A stretch of DNA of 64,000 nucleotides from Spinacia oleracea (taxonomy: Eukaryota; Streptophyta; Magnoliopsida; Caryophyllales; Amaranthaceae). A program made the translations under genes and the position numbers. Of the stretch, positions 10,822 through 21,739 are shown one piece after another. Every line of letters starts with the position of its first letter. Position 1 is the stretch's first letter. The stretch covers positions 20,112,001 to 20,176,000 of the forward strand of contig NC_079489.1 in NCBI RefSeq assembly GCF_020520425.1, in the 5' to 3' direction. Below the pieces are notes generated by a model. The model was given only the letters and a program-made list of their open reading frames with translations. It ran no database searches and had not been told where the DNA came from.

Positions 10822-13800
10822 TCAAAGCCATTCTCCAATATGCTTGATTCCCATAGCTGCAGTGTGCAAGTTGTGCTTCGCCTGCGGCAGAGGTTTAGTT
10901 AATGGATCTGATATGTTGTCATCAGTTCCAATCTTGTTTATCTCGACTTCTTTTCTTTCAACGAACTCTCATAGAAGGTGAAATCTACGAAGTACATGCT
11001 TGACTCTCTGGTGGTGTCTAGGCTCCTTTGCCTGTGCAATAGCTCCGTTATTATCACAATACAGGGCTATTGGTCCTTGAATGGAGGGGACTACACCAAG
11101 TTCACCTATGAACTTCCTTAGCCATATAGCTTCCTTTGCTGCTTCATGTGCAGCAATGTACTCCGCTTCAGTTGTAGAATCCGCAATGGTGCTTTGCTTA
11201 GCACTTTTCCAGCTTACTGCACCCCCGTTGAGGCAGAAGACAAACCCAGACTGTGATCTGAAATCATCTTTTTCGGTTTGGAAACTTGCGTCCGTATAGC
11301 CTTTAACAATTAATTCATCATCTCCACCATAGACCAGGAAGTCATCTTTGTGCCTTTTCAGGTACTTCAGAATATTCTTGGCAGCAGTCCAATGCGCCTC
11401 TCCTGGGTCTGACTGGTATCTGCTCGTAGCACTGAGTGCGTACGCAACATCCGGGCGTGTACATATCATAGCATACATGATTGAACCAGTCAAAGATGCA
11501 TATGGAATCCCATTCATTCGTCTACGCTCATCAAGTGTTTTTGGGCACTGATTCTTGCTTAGAGTCATTCCATGAGACATGGGTAGGTAGCCTCGCTTGG
11601 AGTCCGCCATCTTGAACCTATCAAGCACTTTATTGATATAAGTGCTTTGACTAAGTCCAATCATCCTTTTAGATCTATCTCTGTAAATCTTGATGCCCAA
11701 TATGTACTGCGCTTCTCCTAGATCTTTCATCGAAAAAACATTTCCCAAGCCAAATCTTGACAGAGTTCAACATAGGAATGTCATTTCCGATAAGTAATAT
11801 GTCGTCGACATATAATACTAGGAAGGCAATTTTGCTCCCACTGACCTTCTTGTATACACAAGATTCGTCTGCGTTCTTGATGAAACCAAAGTCACTGACT
11901 GCTTCATCAAAACGTATATTCCAGCTCCTGGATGCCTGCTTCAATCCGTAGATTGACTTATTTAGCTTGCATACCTTTTTAGCATTCTTTGGATCCTCAA
12001 AACCTTCAGGCTGTGTCATAAACACAGTTTCTGTTAAAACGCCGTTTAAGAAAGCAGTTTTGACATCCATCTGCCATATTTCGTAATCGTAATATGCAGC
12101 GATTGCTAACATTATCCGAATAGACTTTAGCATTGCAACTGGTGAAAAGGTTTCATCGTAATCCACACCGTGGACTTGCCTGTAACCTTTTGCAACCAAT
12201 CTAGCTTTGAAAACTTCAAGTTTCCCATCCTTGTCCTTTTTCAGTTTGAAAACCCATTTGCTTCCAATGGCTTGGTAGCCATCTGGCAAATCGACCAAAT
12301 CCCATACTTGGTTTTCAGACATGGAGTCTAATTCAGATTGCATGGCTTCTTGCCATTGCTTGGAGCTAGGGCTCGTCATAGCTTGTTTGTAAGTCGCAGG
12401 TTCATCACTTTCAAGTAATAGAACGTCATAGCTCTCGTTCGTCAAAATACCTAAGTACCTTTCCGGTTGAGATCTATATCTTTGCGATCTACGCGGGGTA
12501 ACATTTCTAGATTGACCATGATTCTCACCAGATTCTTCTAAAGATCTCTGAGTTTCATCCTGAATGTCATCTTGAGCATTCTCTAGAGTTTGTTGTTCGA
12601 CTCGAATTTCTTCGAGGTCTACTTTTCTCCCACTTGTCATTTTGGAAATGTGATCTTTCTCCAAAAAGACACCATCTCGACCAACAAACACCTTGTTCTC
12701 AGATGTATTGTAGAAGTAATACCCCTTTGTTTCCTTTGGATAGCCCACAAGGATACATTTGTCAGATTTTGGATGAAGTTTGTCTGAAATTAATCGTTTG
12801 ACGTATACTTCACATCCCCAAATCTTCAGAAAAGACACATTTGGAGGTTTTCCAAACCATAATTCATATGGAGTCTTTTCGACAGCTTTAGACGGAGCTC
12901 TATTTATAGTGAGTGCAGCTGTATTTAGTGCATGTCCCCAAAATTCTAATGGAAGTTTGGCCTGACCCATCATTGACCTGACCATGTCTAGCAAGGTTCT
13001 GTTCCTCCGTTCTGACACACCGTTCCATTGTGGTGTTCCATGAGGAGTCAATTCTGATAGAATTCCACATTCTTTCAGATGGTCATCAAATTCATAGCTC
13101 AAATATTCACCGCCTCTATCAGACCGCAGTGCCTTAATCTTCTTGCCTAATTGATTCTCTACTTCACTCTGAAATTCCTTGAATTTGTCAAAGGATTCAG
13201 ACTTATGCTTCATTAGGTAGACATAACCATATCTACTGAAGTCATCAGTGAAAGTGATAAAGTAGCTGAAACCACCTCTAGCATTTGTACTCATTGGTCC
13301 ACATACATCTATATGGATTAAACCCAATAGTTCATTTTCTCTTTCTCCAACTTTAGAGAAAGGTTGCTTTGTCATTTTGCCAAGTAAACATGATTCGCAT
13401 TTACCATAATCCTCTAAGTCAAATGGTTCTAGAATTCCTTCCTTTTGAAGTCTTTCTAAGCGTTTCAAGTTTATATGGCCTAATCGACAATGCCACAGAT
13501 AGGTGAGATCTGAATCATCCTTTTTGGCCTTTTTGGTATTTATGTTATATACTTGTTTGTCGTGATCTAATAAATAAAGTCCATTGACTAATCTAGCAGA
13601 TCCATAAAACATCTCTTTAAAATAAAACGAACAACTATTGTCTTTTATTAAAAAGGAAAATCCCTTAGCATCTAAGCAAGAAACTGAAATGATGTTTTTA
13701 GTAAGACTTGGAACATGGAAACATTCTTCCAGTTCCAAAACTAGCCCGGAGGGCAACGACAAATAGTAAGTTCCTACAGCTAATGCAGCAATCCGTGCTC

Positions 13801-14809
13801 CATTTCCCACTCGTAGGTCGACTTCACCCTTGCTTAACTTTCTACTTCTTCTTAGTCCCTGTGGATTGGAACATAAGTGTGAGCCACAGCCTGTATCTAA
13901 TACCCAAGAAGTTGAATTAGCAAGTATACAGTCTATAACGAAAATACCTGAAGATGGAACGACTGTTCCGTTCTTCTGATCTTCCTTTAGCTTTGGACAT
14001 TCTCTTTTGTAATGGCCTATTCCATCACAATAAAGACAGCTTGATGTGGATTTGTCCTGCTTTGATTTAGCATTGCCCTTGGACTTTCCACCTTTCTTGA
14101 ACGGTCTCCTTCTAGCCTTGAGTAAATCTTTGGCTTCACAGTCCAGTATTATTTCAGCCTTTCTGACAAGGTGAACAAATTCTGCAACTGTTTCTTCTCT
14201 TGGTTCACTTAGGTATAGTTTCTTGAAACGACCAAACCCATTGTGTAGTGAATTGAGCAAGATAGAGACTACCATCCTTTCGCTTATTGGTGTTCCTAGT
14301 AGACTTAGGCGATCAAAGTATGAACGCATAAGATCCACATGGAACCTCAGTGGGACGCCTACCCTCTGTTTAGTGCGAAGGAGCTGAACATGTGTTTCTT
14401 GGACCTCCATCCTATAACACCTGTTGGGAGAACTAACCTTTAGACCAGACATTGATTCAATCAACTCATGGACGTTCAGGTCCCTGTCCTCCGTGCTTCC
14501 ACGACAGATATCCCTCAGATTCTTGATGAGCGTAAAAGGTTCATAGGCTATAAACCTTCTAGCCCAATCATCAGGGATATTGTTCAGCATGAGACTCATA
14601 ACCTTTTTGAGATCCGCATCCCAGGCGTAAAATATCTCAGGGGTCATGTCTCTGGCATAGTATCTTGGCATGGGATGTGACAGTACATACTCAAGTCCAT
14701 TGAGTTTGACTATTTCAACTAGCTTAGCTTTCCATTCAAGAAAATTTGCCAGGTTCATCTTGACCATAAGCTCAGAACCTATGATGATGTTTTGATTGTT
14801 GTTTGCCAT
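10822..14809 (-). pseudogene. Copia gag-pol polyprotein with one frameshift and one premature stop
   Basis: It starts at the ATG at 14809. The first frame is 1044 residues: gag (about 1-250), a CX2CX4HX4C zinc knuckle (C258-C271), protease with DTG (305-307), integrase HHCC zinc site (H440, H445, C471, C474) and DDE core (D501, D564, E600), then reverse transcriptase with YVDD (1000-1003). A run of T residues on the minus strand near 11735 shifts the frame. The reading continues in the frame seen at 10969-11748, which carries the end of RT and RNase H with the usual DTEAEYIA-like region (here STTEAEYIA). An in-frame TGA (near 10967, CGA to TGA by appearance) truncates the last 48 or so residues, whose frame is open to a final stop at 10822. 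All catalytic residues are present, so the lesions look recent. The order PR-IN-RT-RH identifies Ty1/copia. Confidence 0.93.
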
Positions 14810-16236
14810 ATTTAAAAACTACAATCGAAAAGAATAAACAAATAAATAAGCATTCACAGTTTCTCTTAATAAACTTAAATTCTAGCATACATGCATAATT
14901 CAATGTTTATTAAGCATTTTATTCAAGTTATGTGTTCCAGCAGGTGTGAATAAAATGATTCCAAGATCCTAAAATCATTGAAGAACTAAGCACAGTTTGT
15001 CGACTTAATCCTAAAACATCTTAGGTAAGCAAAAGCCTTTTGCTAATAGTCTAGAAACTATTCTTGGTTGATAGGTACGTCTAAGAACTTATTAGGTAAA
15101 CCTATCGATTTTGCCACGACATAAAAGGACTCCTTACTTATATCGTTGAGTTTCACCAAAACTAACATGTACTCACAATTATTTGTGTACCTTGCCCCTT
15201 TAGGACCAATAAGTAACACCTCGCTGAGCGAAAACTATTACTAGATTGATGTAAAGGATATCCAAGCAAGTGTATATTTTGGCATGGCACCTTTTAACTC
15301 AATTTTTAAGTTTGGAACTTAAGGCTCTTACTATGTTGGTTAGATTTTAAGTGAACTAAAATCCTTAATCATGCAACATAATCAAGCTTTTGATCTCATG
15401 CATTTTAAGACATATTTAAAAGCAATAAATAACTTAAAACATGCATAAGATAAAGGTGATCTAGTATGGCCCGACTTCATCTTGAAGCTTTAACTTCAAA
15501 GTCCGTCTTGAAAATCTCCGTGGGAGGCACCATTTTCTTCAAATAGGATAAGCTATCATTAAAACTAATTACAACTATTTGATGGTACGCAGACCATATT
15601 TGAATTGAAAAACAACTTTGGTACTTTAGACCAATTACATTCAAATTAATGGTACGCAGACCATATTTTCTATCCTATTTGGGACATACTAGTCACTTCA
15701 TAACCTGCAAAACAGTACATATACAATATATACCATTCACCCATTCATTATCATGAATGGCCCACATAGCTGGTTAGTAAAACATTTATGCATCACGTAA
15801 ACATTTGCATCAATTAATCAAGGGCACCAATAATCTACCAATTATTCAGTCCTTATTAATTCTAATCAAGTTGTTTTAACCTTAAGGATTTGTAGACCTA
15901 ATCAAGAGTTTATGACTAAAAAGGGCTCCCACTTAAACCAATAAATTCATATGCTTTACTAATTTTAAACATAAAAATGTATTTCTAGTCTAACCGGAAA
16001 CATACAAATTTAATTAAAATTTAAAGCTCATATAAATTTATAATTAAATCTAAAAAGTTTAATTTAATTTCAGTCGTATTTAAATTAATTCATGATTTTA
16101 ATTTTAGTAAAATAATTAGAATAAATAAAATTTATTATAATTACAATATTCAAAATTAAAATCCAAGAAAATAATTTAAATTATTAATTTTAAAATTAAT
16201 TAAAATTACGTAAACTGAAAATTTCAAATTAAAATT
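14810..16236 (-). other. Copia untranslated leader, AT-rich part
   Basis: No coding frame is visible. A direct repeat of atggtacgcagaccatattt occurs at about 15582 and 15650. The region lies between the GC-rich block and the gag start, inside the element. Confidence 0.7.
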
Positions 16237-16249
16237 TCAAAACGATCTA

Positions 16250-16900
16250 ATCGCAACGCAACAACCCCACGCAACGCACGCCCATGGGCCACACGCACAC
16301 AGCCATCGCTGGCCATGTGCGCGCAGCCCATGCGCTGCCTTGCATCGCTGCTGCTCACCATCGCAAGGCATCACGCATGGTGCTTGCTGCGCGCGCCAGC
16401 GCTCGACGCACGCGAGCCATCGCTCGCTGCGCTCGCTCGCCAGCGCTTGCATCATGCGAGCCAGCGCTCGCTGCGCGCGCTTGCCAGCGCTTGCTTTATG
16501 CGGGCAATTGCTCGCTGCGTGCGCTCGCCAGCGCTCGCTGCACGCGCTTGCCAGCGCTCGATCCTGCGAGCCATCGCTCGCTGCGCGAGGCATCGACGCT
16601 GGGCGTAGCACTCGTGGCACGCGAGCTTGCACTCGCTGCACGCGAGGCTCCGCACGCTTGCGCGAGGCAGTGCGCGTTGTGGCGCAGCTCGCTTGGTGCC
16701 CACACGCGACTGATGTGCCTTGCTTTCGCCCTCGCCCATTCGTCCATTGCTCACAGCCCACGACACAAGGCAGGGCTGCTGCCTTGTGCTCGTGCACCAT
16801 GGCCTTGCTCATTGCATTCGTGCCGCATGGGCGACGAGCTCCCTTGCTCGTCGTCACATGCCCGCACTATACAACACCCCTTAAGGGTTACACGTAGCGT
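16250..16900. repeat. GC-rich, CpG-rich repeat block in the Copia leader
   Basis: The block contains many imperfect units of gccagcgctcgctgcgcgcg, plus gcgagccatcgctcgctgcg variants. It opens long frames on both strands (about 185-220 residues on plus, 206 on minus) that are rich in Ala/Arg/Cys/Ser. Because several frames are open at once and the sequence is repetitive, I read these as composition artefacts rather than genes. Base composition is sharply different from the flanking AT-rich leader. Confidence 0.8.
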
Positions 16901-17644
16901 CCATTGCTTTGTGCGTGCAAGTTATATGAACGAATCGCATAAAATTTAAAAAATTTATATTTAAAATTAATGACAAATTAATAAATAATATTAATTTCAT
17001 AATTTTAGGGCGAAAAATCGAAAATTTATTATTCAATTGATTTCCGATTAACATGGATTCAAGTCTAGGTCATAAAAATTTAAAATTTATCATAAATTTA
17101 CAATTTTTATGGTGGTTTTTAATCATAGGTATCTAATTAAATTATAATTAATTATGAAAATCAAATTAATTCTAAATTATTCTAATTTTCAACAAATTAA
17201 TCATAATTACAAATTAGATTGCATAATTAACAAGGCTAGGCATTCAAACTTGTTAAACATATACAGTAGGTCAATCAAAATTCAAGATTTATCAACAAGA
17301 ATCGCAAATATTTAATTTAACATCTTAAATTTACGAAATTTTGCATTCGAAAAACTAAAACCTCCGAAAAGTCATAGTTAGGGTTCGAATTTGAGAATTC
17401 TGGGTTCGGCAGAAAAATACTTTTTTTGTCAAAATTTTAGAATGTCTTTTACATGCGAAATTGACACAAAAATCACTCGATTTGGATGAGTAACGAAGAA
17501 ACTGCCGAAAAACTGCGTACGTATAATTAAATAAACGCAATTTGCAATTAATTAACAATTACGAAAATTAATCACCCCTTTTAATTCTTGCAAATTTGTA
17601 ATATTTAACCATGTTCATGCAATTTTAGATTATGAAAATAATAA

Positions 17645-17660
17645 GAGGCTCGTGATACCA
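17645..17660 (-). promoter_or_regulatory. Copia primer binding site (initiator Met tRNA)
   Basis: On the minus strand, one base after the LTR, the sequence reads tggtatcacgagcc, close to the tggtatcagagc complement of the plant initiator tRNA-Met 3' end. Confidence 0.85.
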
Positions 17661-17661
17661 C

Positions 17662-19057
17662 TGTTAGGTTATGATACATATGACAATTCATAAATCATGC
17701 GGAAAAACCATAAAGCCAGGAAAACATATTATTTACACATAATCATTTAGCATAGTTTAGATGCATACTCTTTGTTGCGTGCCTTCCCTAGCTGCGCCCG
17801 AACCGAACAAGAACAAGTCTTTAGGACTCCAAGTGTCGTCCCTCCGTAGATAGTCCACAGCACGTCCGGATCCGCCTTAAGATTGACCAACTAGAATCGC
17901 CCTTAAGGTACAACTTATTTTCGGCACTTTATAGGCAATTGTGTAATTGAATTTTGCTCTCAAAAACTCACTTTGAATACTTGAATTCTCTATGTAAATA
18001 TGTGACCCTAGGCACCTATTTATAGAGTTATGGAAAAGGATTTGGAATCCTATTAGGATACTAATTTATTTAATTATAATCCTAATAGGACTCTAATTAA
18101 ATAAACTAAATCTTTTAGGATTAGATTAATCATATGACAAATCCCGGCAGCTTTAGGATTCGAGTAGCACACAAACACACACGCACGCACAGCAGCCCAC
18201 GAGGGGCGCCATGCGCGCGCACGCGCAGCCCGCGAGCTCGCAGCCCACTGCCGCAAGCCCACACGCTGCCGCAGCCTTGGCGCGCGCTGGGCCTGCCTTG
18301 CGGTGGGCCTGGCGCAGCCTTGGCTGGTGCGTTTGTGGCACGCTGGCTTGCTGGGCGATGGCCCGGCTTCGTGCTGGGCCTTCGTCTGGCAGGCCTCGTC
18401 CGATGCTAATTCGTACGATACGCTTCCGATTAATTTCCCGATTCCGGAATTCATTTCCGATACGAACAATATTTAATATTTCCGATTCCGGAATCAATTT
18501 TCGTTTCGAACAAATATTTAATATTTCCGTTTTCGGAATTATTTTCCGATTCCGATAATATTTCCGATTCTGACAATATTTCCGTTTCCGGCAATATTTC
18601 CGATTCCGGCAATATTTCCATTTCCGATAATATTTTCCGATACGTACCATGTTTCCGTTTCCAGCAACATCTACGACTTGGATAATATTTATATTTCCGA
18701 TACGATCCATATTTCCGTTTCCGGCAATATCATCGTTTCCGGAGAATTCATTTCTTGCCTGTGACGATCTCAGCTCCCACTGAAACCAAGATCCGTCGAT
18801 TCCGAATATCCATAGATGGAGTATTTAATGCCATTAAATACTTGATCCGTTTACGTACTATTTGTGTGACCCTACGGGTTCAGTCAAGAGTAAGTTGTGG
18901 ATTAATATCATTAATTCCACTTGAACTGAAGCGGCCTCTAGCTAGGCATTCAGCTCACTTGATCTCACTGAATTATTAACTTGTTAATTAATACTGAACC
19001 GCATTTATTAGACTTAACATTGAATGCATACTTGGACCAAGGGCATTATTTCCTTCA
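17662..19057 (-). repeat. Copia 5' LTR (right copy)
   Basis: It is 1396 bp. A minus-strand TATA motif lies at 18016-18025. The TTCCGG block is at about 18418-18752 and the GC-rich block at 18178-18407. Confidence 0.97.
18016..18025 (-). promoter_or_regulatory. TATA box of the Copia 5' LTR
   Basis: The minus strand reads ctataaatag. Being in the 5' LTR, this copy would drive transcription of the element leftwards. Confidence 0.65.
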
Positions 19058-19753
19058 CCATATCAGGGGAACTTGACCAGTTCTTACAATTTCATTTATC
19101 ATGTTTATATTTCTTTTAATGGAATATTAATCAGGAAAATCTCATTCATTCATGATAGTTCAATAAAACCATTAAATCTCGTTATTTCATAAAATAATTT
19201 TTTTCAGGAATAATACTTCGTTTAAATCAATATTTTGCATAAAGCTGCATCATCATAAAATAATTCAATCAAATCATACTTGTAAACCCACAAATCATAA
19301 AACAACATTATAAAACATCAATCGTTCATAACATCATTCGCACATAAATACATTTCGAAGGGATTGCGGGTACTAGCAATAACTGTTACCTCAATTCCGC
19401 GATTTTGCTAAGCCTTTTCCTAGGTTCGTTCTTCCTGAGCTCCGAGTCCGAATTCTTTCAAAAGGTTAAATTATTGAATTAATATTAAAACGATAAATAT
19501 TATAAAGTTAATATTTTATAAATAATATTTTTAGTTTATAAATTCATAAATCAATTTACATGAAATATTATCAAATAAATTTAAATAATAATAAAAAAAT
19601 AAAGTAAATATATCACTTAGTAATTAAATTCTACAATTGGTTTCAAAAGTATTTTAACATATTAGTATTAGTTTAAGTACATAGATCAAAAAGGGAAATA
19701 ATATTGAAACTTACTCAAACTAGAAGTTGGACCAACACTATGGTAGAAATGGG
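19058..19753 (-). mobile_element. Continuation of the old gypsy-type LTR
   Basis: The 46 bp array resumes (tatcaggggaactt), followed by AT-rich sequence similar in layout to the known gypsy LTRs. It is assigned to the interrupted LTR by position and composition only. Confidence 0.4.
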
Positions 19754-19762
19754 CTGACTTGG

Positions 19763-21530
19763 CGCAAATTTTTGGCTGTATCCGGGTACAACCAGAGTTG
19801 GATGTACCCCCATCCAAAACGACGTCGTTTTATGTTGTTTAAGATGAACATTAATATACTGGTATGGAAATTAACATTTACTATTTCAGAAATGAACATT
19901 TATTTATTTATTTGGAAATGAACATGTACTATTTCGGAAATGAAAATTTATTTATTTATTTTTAAATGAACATTTACTATTTCGGAAATGAACATTTATT
20001 TATTTATTTGTAAGAACATTAATCTACTCATTCGAATATGAACGTTTATCTAATTATTTGACAATCCTCATTTATTCAACCAGTTTAGAAATGCATTTAT
20101 CTACTGATTGTGAAATGAGTATTTACTACAGAGTAATTTTAAAATGAACTTAGTTATTGCATTACGATGTTATTACTTTGAACATATGTTTACATTATCT
20201 CGAAATAAAATCCTTGCAGAACACAGTTGGATTTTGAATTTGTCCGATTGTTGGTTCTACACATTGATGCTTCTAACCTTGTTCATCTTCGTCATTAACT
20301 CAGGAAGATTGGCATTATTTCATTTCTGGACAATTAGGCATCACCTTTATGTGTAGTAGTGATTAAGATTAAGGTGTAGAAACTTTGTGTTTTGGTTCAT
20401 AAGTTTATATGTTTTGCACCTTTTCTACATTGATCAAAACAAATTGTAATGGTCTAAAGCCAGGATCAGTCGGCAAGCTAAACAACTTCTAAGAGAAGAG
20501 ACTTGCAGATTATCTAAATTTTTCTTTTGAACAACCAACCATATTCTTCTATAGGATGAAAGACTACAAAAGGAAATGACCGCAATTGAAAATATTGATA
20601 ATTCCTTCAAGTTCTTCCGTTGTCAATCTGGTATTATTTACATAATTGGACTCAATAGAACAATAACGAACAAAGAATACAAAAGGTATGAACAAATAAA
20701 ATAAAAAGTATGAACATGCAATTTCATTATGAACATTAACCAGATGATTATTAAGAACAAAAAAAAACAAGGAACAAACAATTCAAAAAAAAAAAAAACA
20801 GTATAAAAAAGAACATAAAATTCCCGAAGAAAGAACAAACAATACAACAATTATGAACAATTTTATAATGAATTTAAAAAAAACAACATGAAAGAACAAA
20901 CAGTACGACAAGAAAGAACAAACAATACAAAAAGAAAGAATAAACAATACTGACGCTCGTAAAAACATAAAAGATCAATGAAGAGTTTAATTTCATTATG
21001 AACATTAACCATATTAGAAACAAACAAATAAACAAGAAAAAACAAACAATATAAAAAAGAACATAAAATTCCAGAAAAAGAACCAACAATACAACAATAA
21101 GTTTGATGAATGAATTTAAAAAACAACATGAAAGAACAAACAGTACAACAAGAAAGAACAAACAATACAAAAAGAAAGAATAAACAATACTGGCGCTTGT
21201 AAAAATATAAAAGATTAATGAAGAGTTTAATTTCATTATAAACATTAACCATATGATTATTATAAATAAACAAACAAATAAACAAGAAAGAACAAACAAT
21301 ATAAAAAAGAACATAAAATTCCAGAAGAAATAACAAAAAATACAACACTTATGAAAATTTGATGATGAATTTAAAAAACAACATGAAAGAACAAACAGTA
21401 TAACAAGAAAGATCAAACAGTACAACAAGAAAGAAAACAGTACAACAAGAAAGAGCAAACAATATAAGCGCGTCGTTTTTGGCGGATACAGCCAGAGCTG
21501 GTTGTACCCGGGTACAACAGTTAGGGGTTA
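19763..21530. mobile_element. MULE-like non-autonomous DNA transposon with 9 bp TSD
   Basis: Inverted ends share ccgggtacaaccag followed by a(g)(t)tgg-tgtaccc and then aaaacgacg (left about 19773-19832, right about 21467-21517). The 9 bp sequence ctgacttgg lies on both sides (19754-19762 and 21531-21539), a length typical of Mutator-like elements. The outermost 10 bases of the two ends do not match well, so exact termini are uncertain. The interior is non-coding. The left part is made of gaacatttatttattt units, and the right part has a direct repeat of about 249 bp. Confidence 0.7.
20760..21470. repeat. ~249 bp direct repeats inside the MULE-like element
   Basis: The phrase cataaaattcc recurs at 20814, 21062 and 21312, and tg(a/g)cgct(c/t)gtaaaaa at about 20951 and 21191. 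Between them lie acaatacaaaaagaaagaa and gaacaaacagta units. The long hydrophobic minus-strand frames here are translations of this AC/AAAG-rich repeat and are not called. Confidence 0.8.
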
Positions 21531-21539
21531 CTGACTTGG

Positions 21540-21734
21540 AGGTTATAAAGCAAGACTCCAAGTTGGGTTTGGTTTCCTGCCTTCTTGAAAAGAAGTAACG
21601 TAAATCAAGGCAAGCAAAGCAAAGCAGGGGAGCACGCACGAAGAAGGAGGGAAGGAGGATGACAAGCGGCGGTTGGGTGGCGATTTACGGGTGGAGGAGG
21701 GAGGCGCGTTGCAGCAGCATGCCGGAATGACGGC
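21540..21734 (-). mobile_element. Fragment of old LTR between two insertions
   Basis: A short GC-richer segment (gaaggagggaaggagg, then gcggcggttggg) between the MULE-like and gypsy insertions. Its other half lies beyond the gypsy element at 31901. A matching GT/GGTGG-rich zone also exists within the gypsy LTRs. Confidence 0.4.
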
Positions 21735-21739
21735 GCTGA

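Larger units (their letters stand above)
8560..19057 (-). mobile_element. Ty1/copia LTR retrotransposon, complete, 10.5 kb
   Basis: Two LTRs (8560-9957 and 17662-19057) begin tgttaggttatg and end ttatttccttca in plus orientation, i.e. TG...CA when read as the minus-strand element. The element is flanked by the 5 bp target duplication ccata (8555-8559 and 19058-19062). The primer binding site lies next to the right LTR and the polypurine tract next to the left LTR, which fixes transcription as right to left. The internal part has a 2.8 kb leader with a GC-rich block, then gag-pol. The LTRs differ at about a dozen positions by eye (under 1 percent), so the insertion is recent. Confidence 0.97.

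Noticed and set aside
16237..16949. Ala/Arg/Cys-rich frames up to 221 residues on both strands
   Set aside because: They arise from a CpG-rich repeat in the Copia leader. Multiple overlapping frames are open at once and no domain is visible.
20564..21458. Hydrophobic frames rich in Phe/Leu/Cys resembling membrane proteins (minus strand)
   Set aside because: They are translations of an acaaagaa-type repeat within the MULE-like element and duplicate with its 249 bp period.
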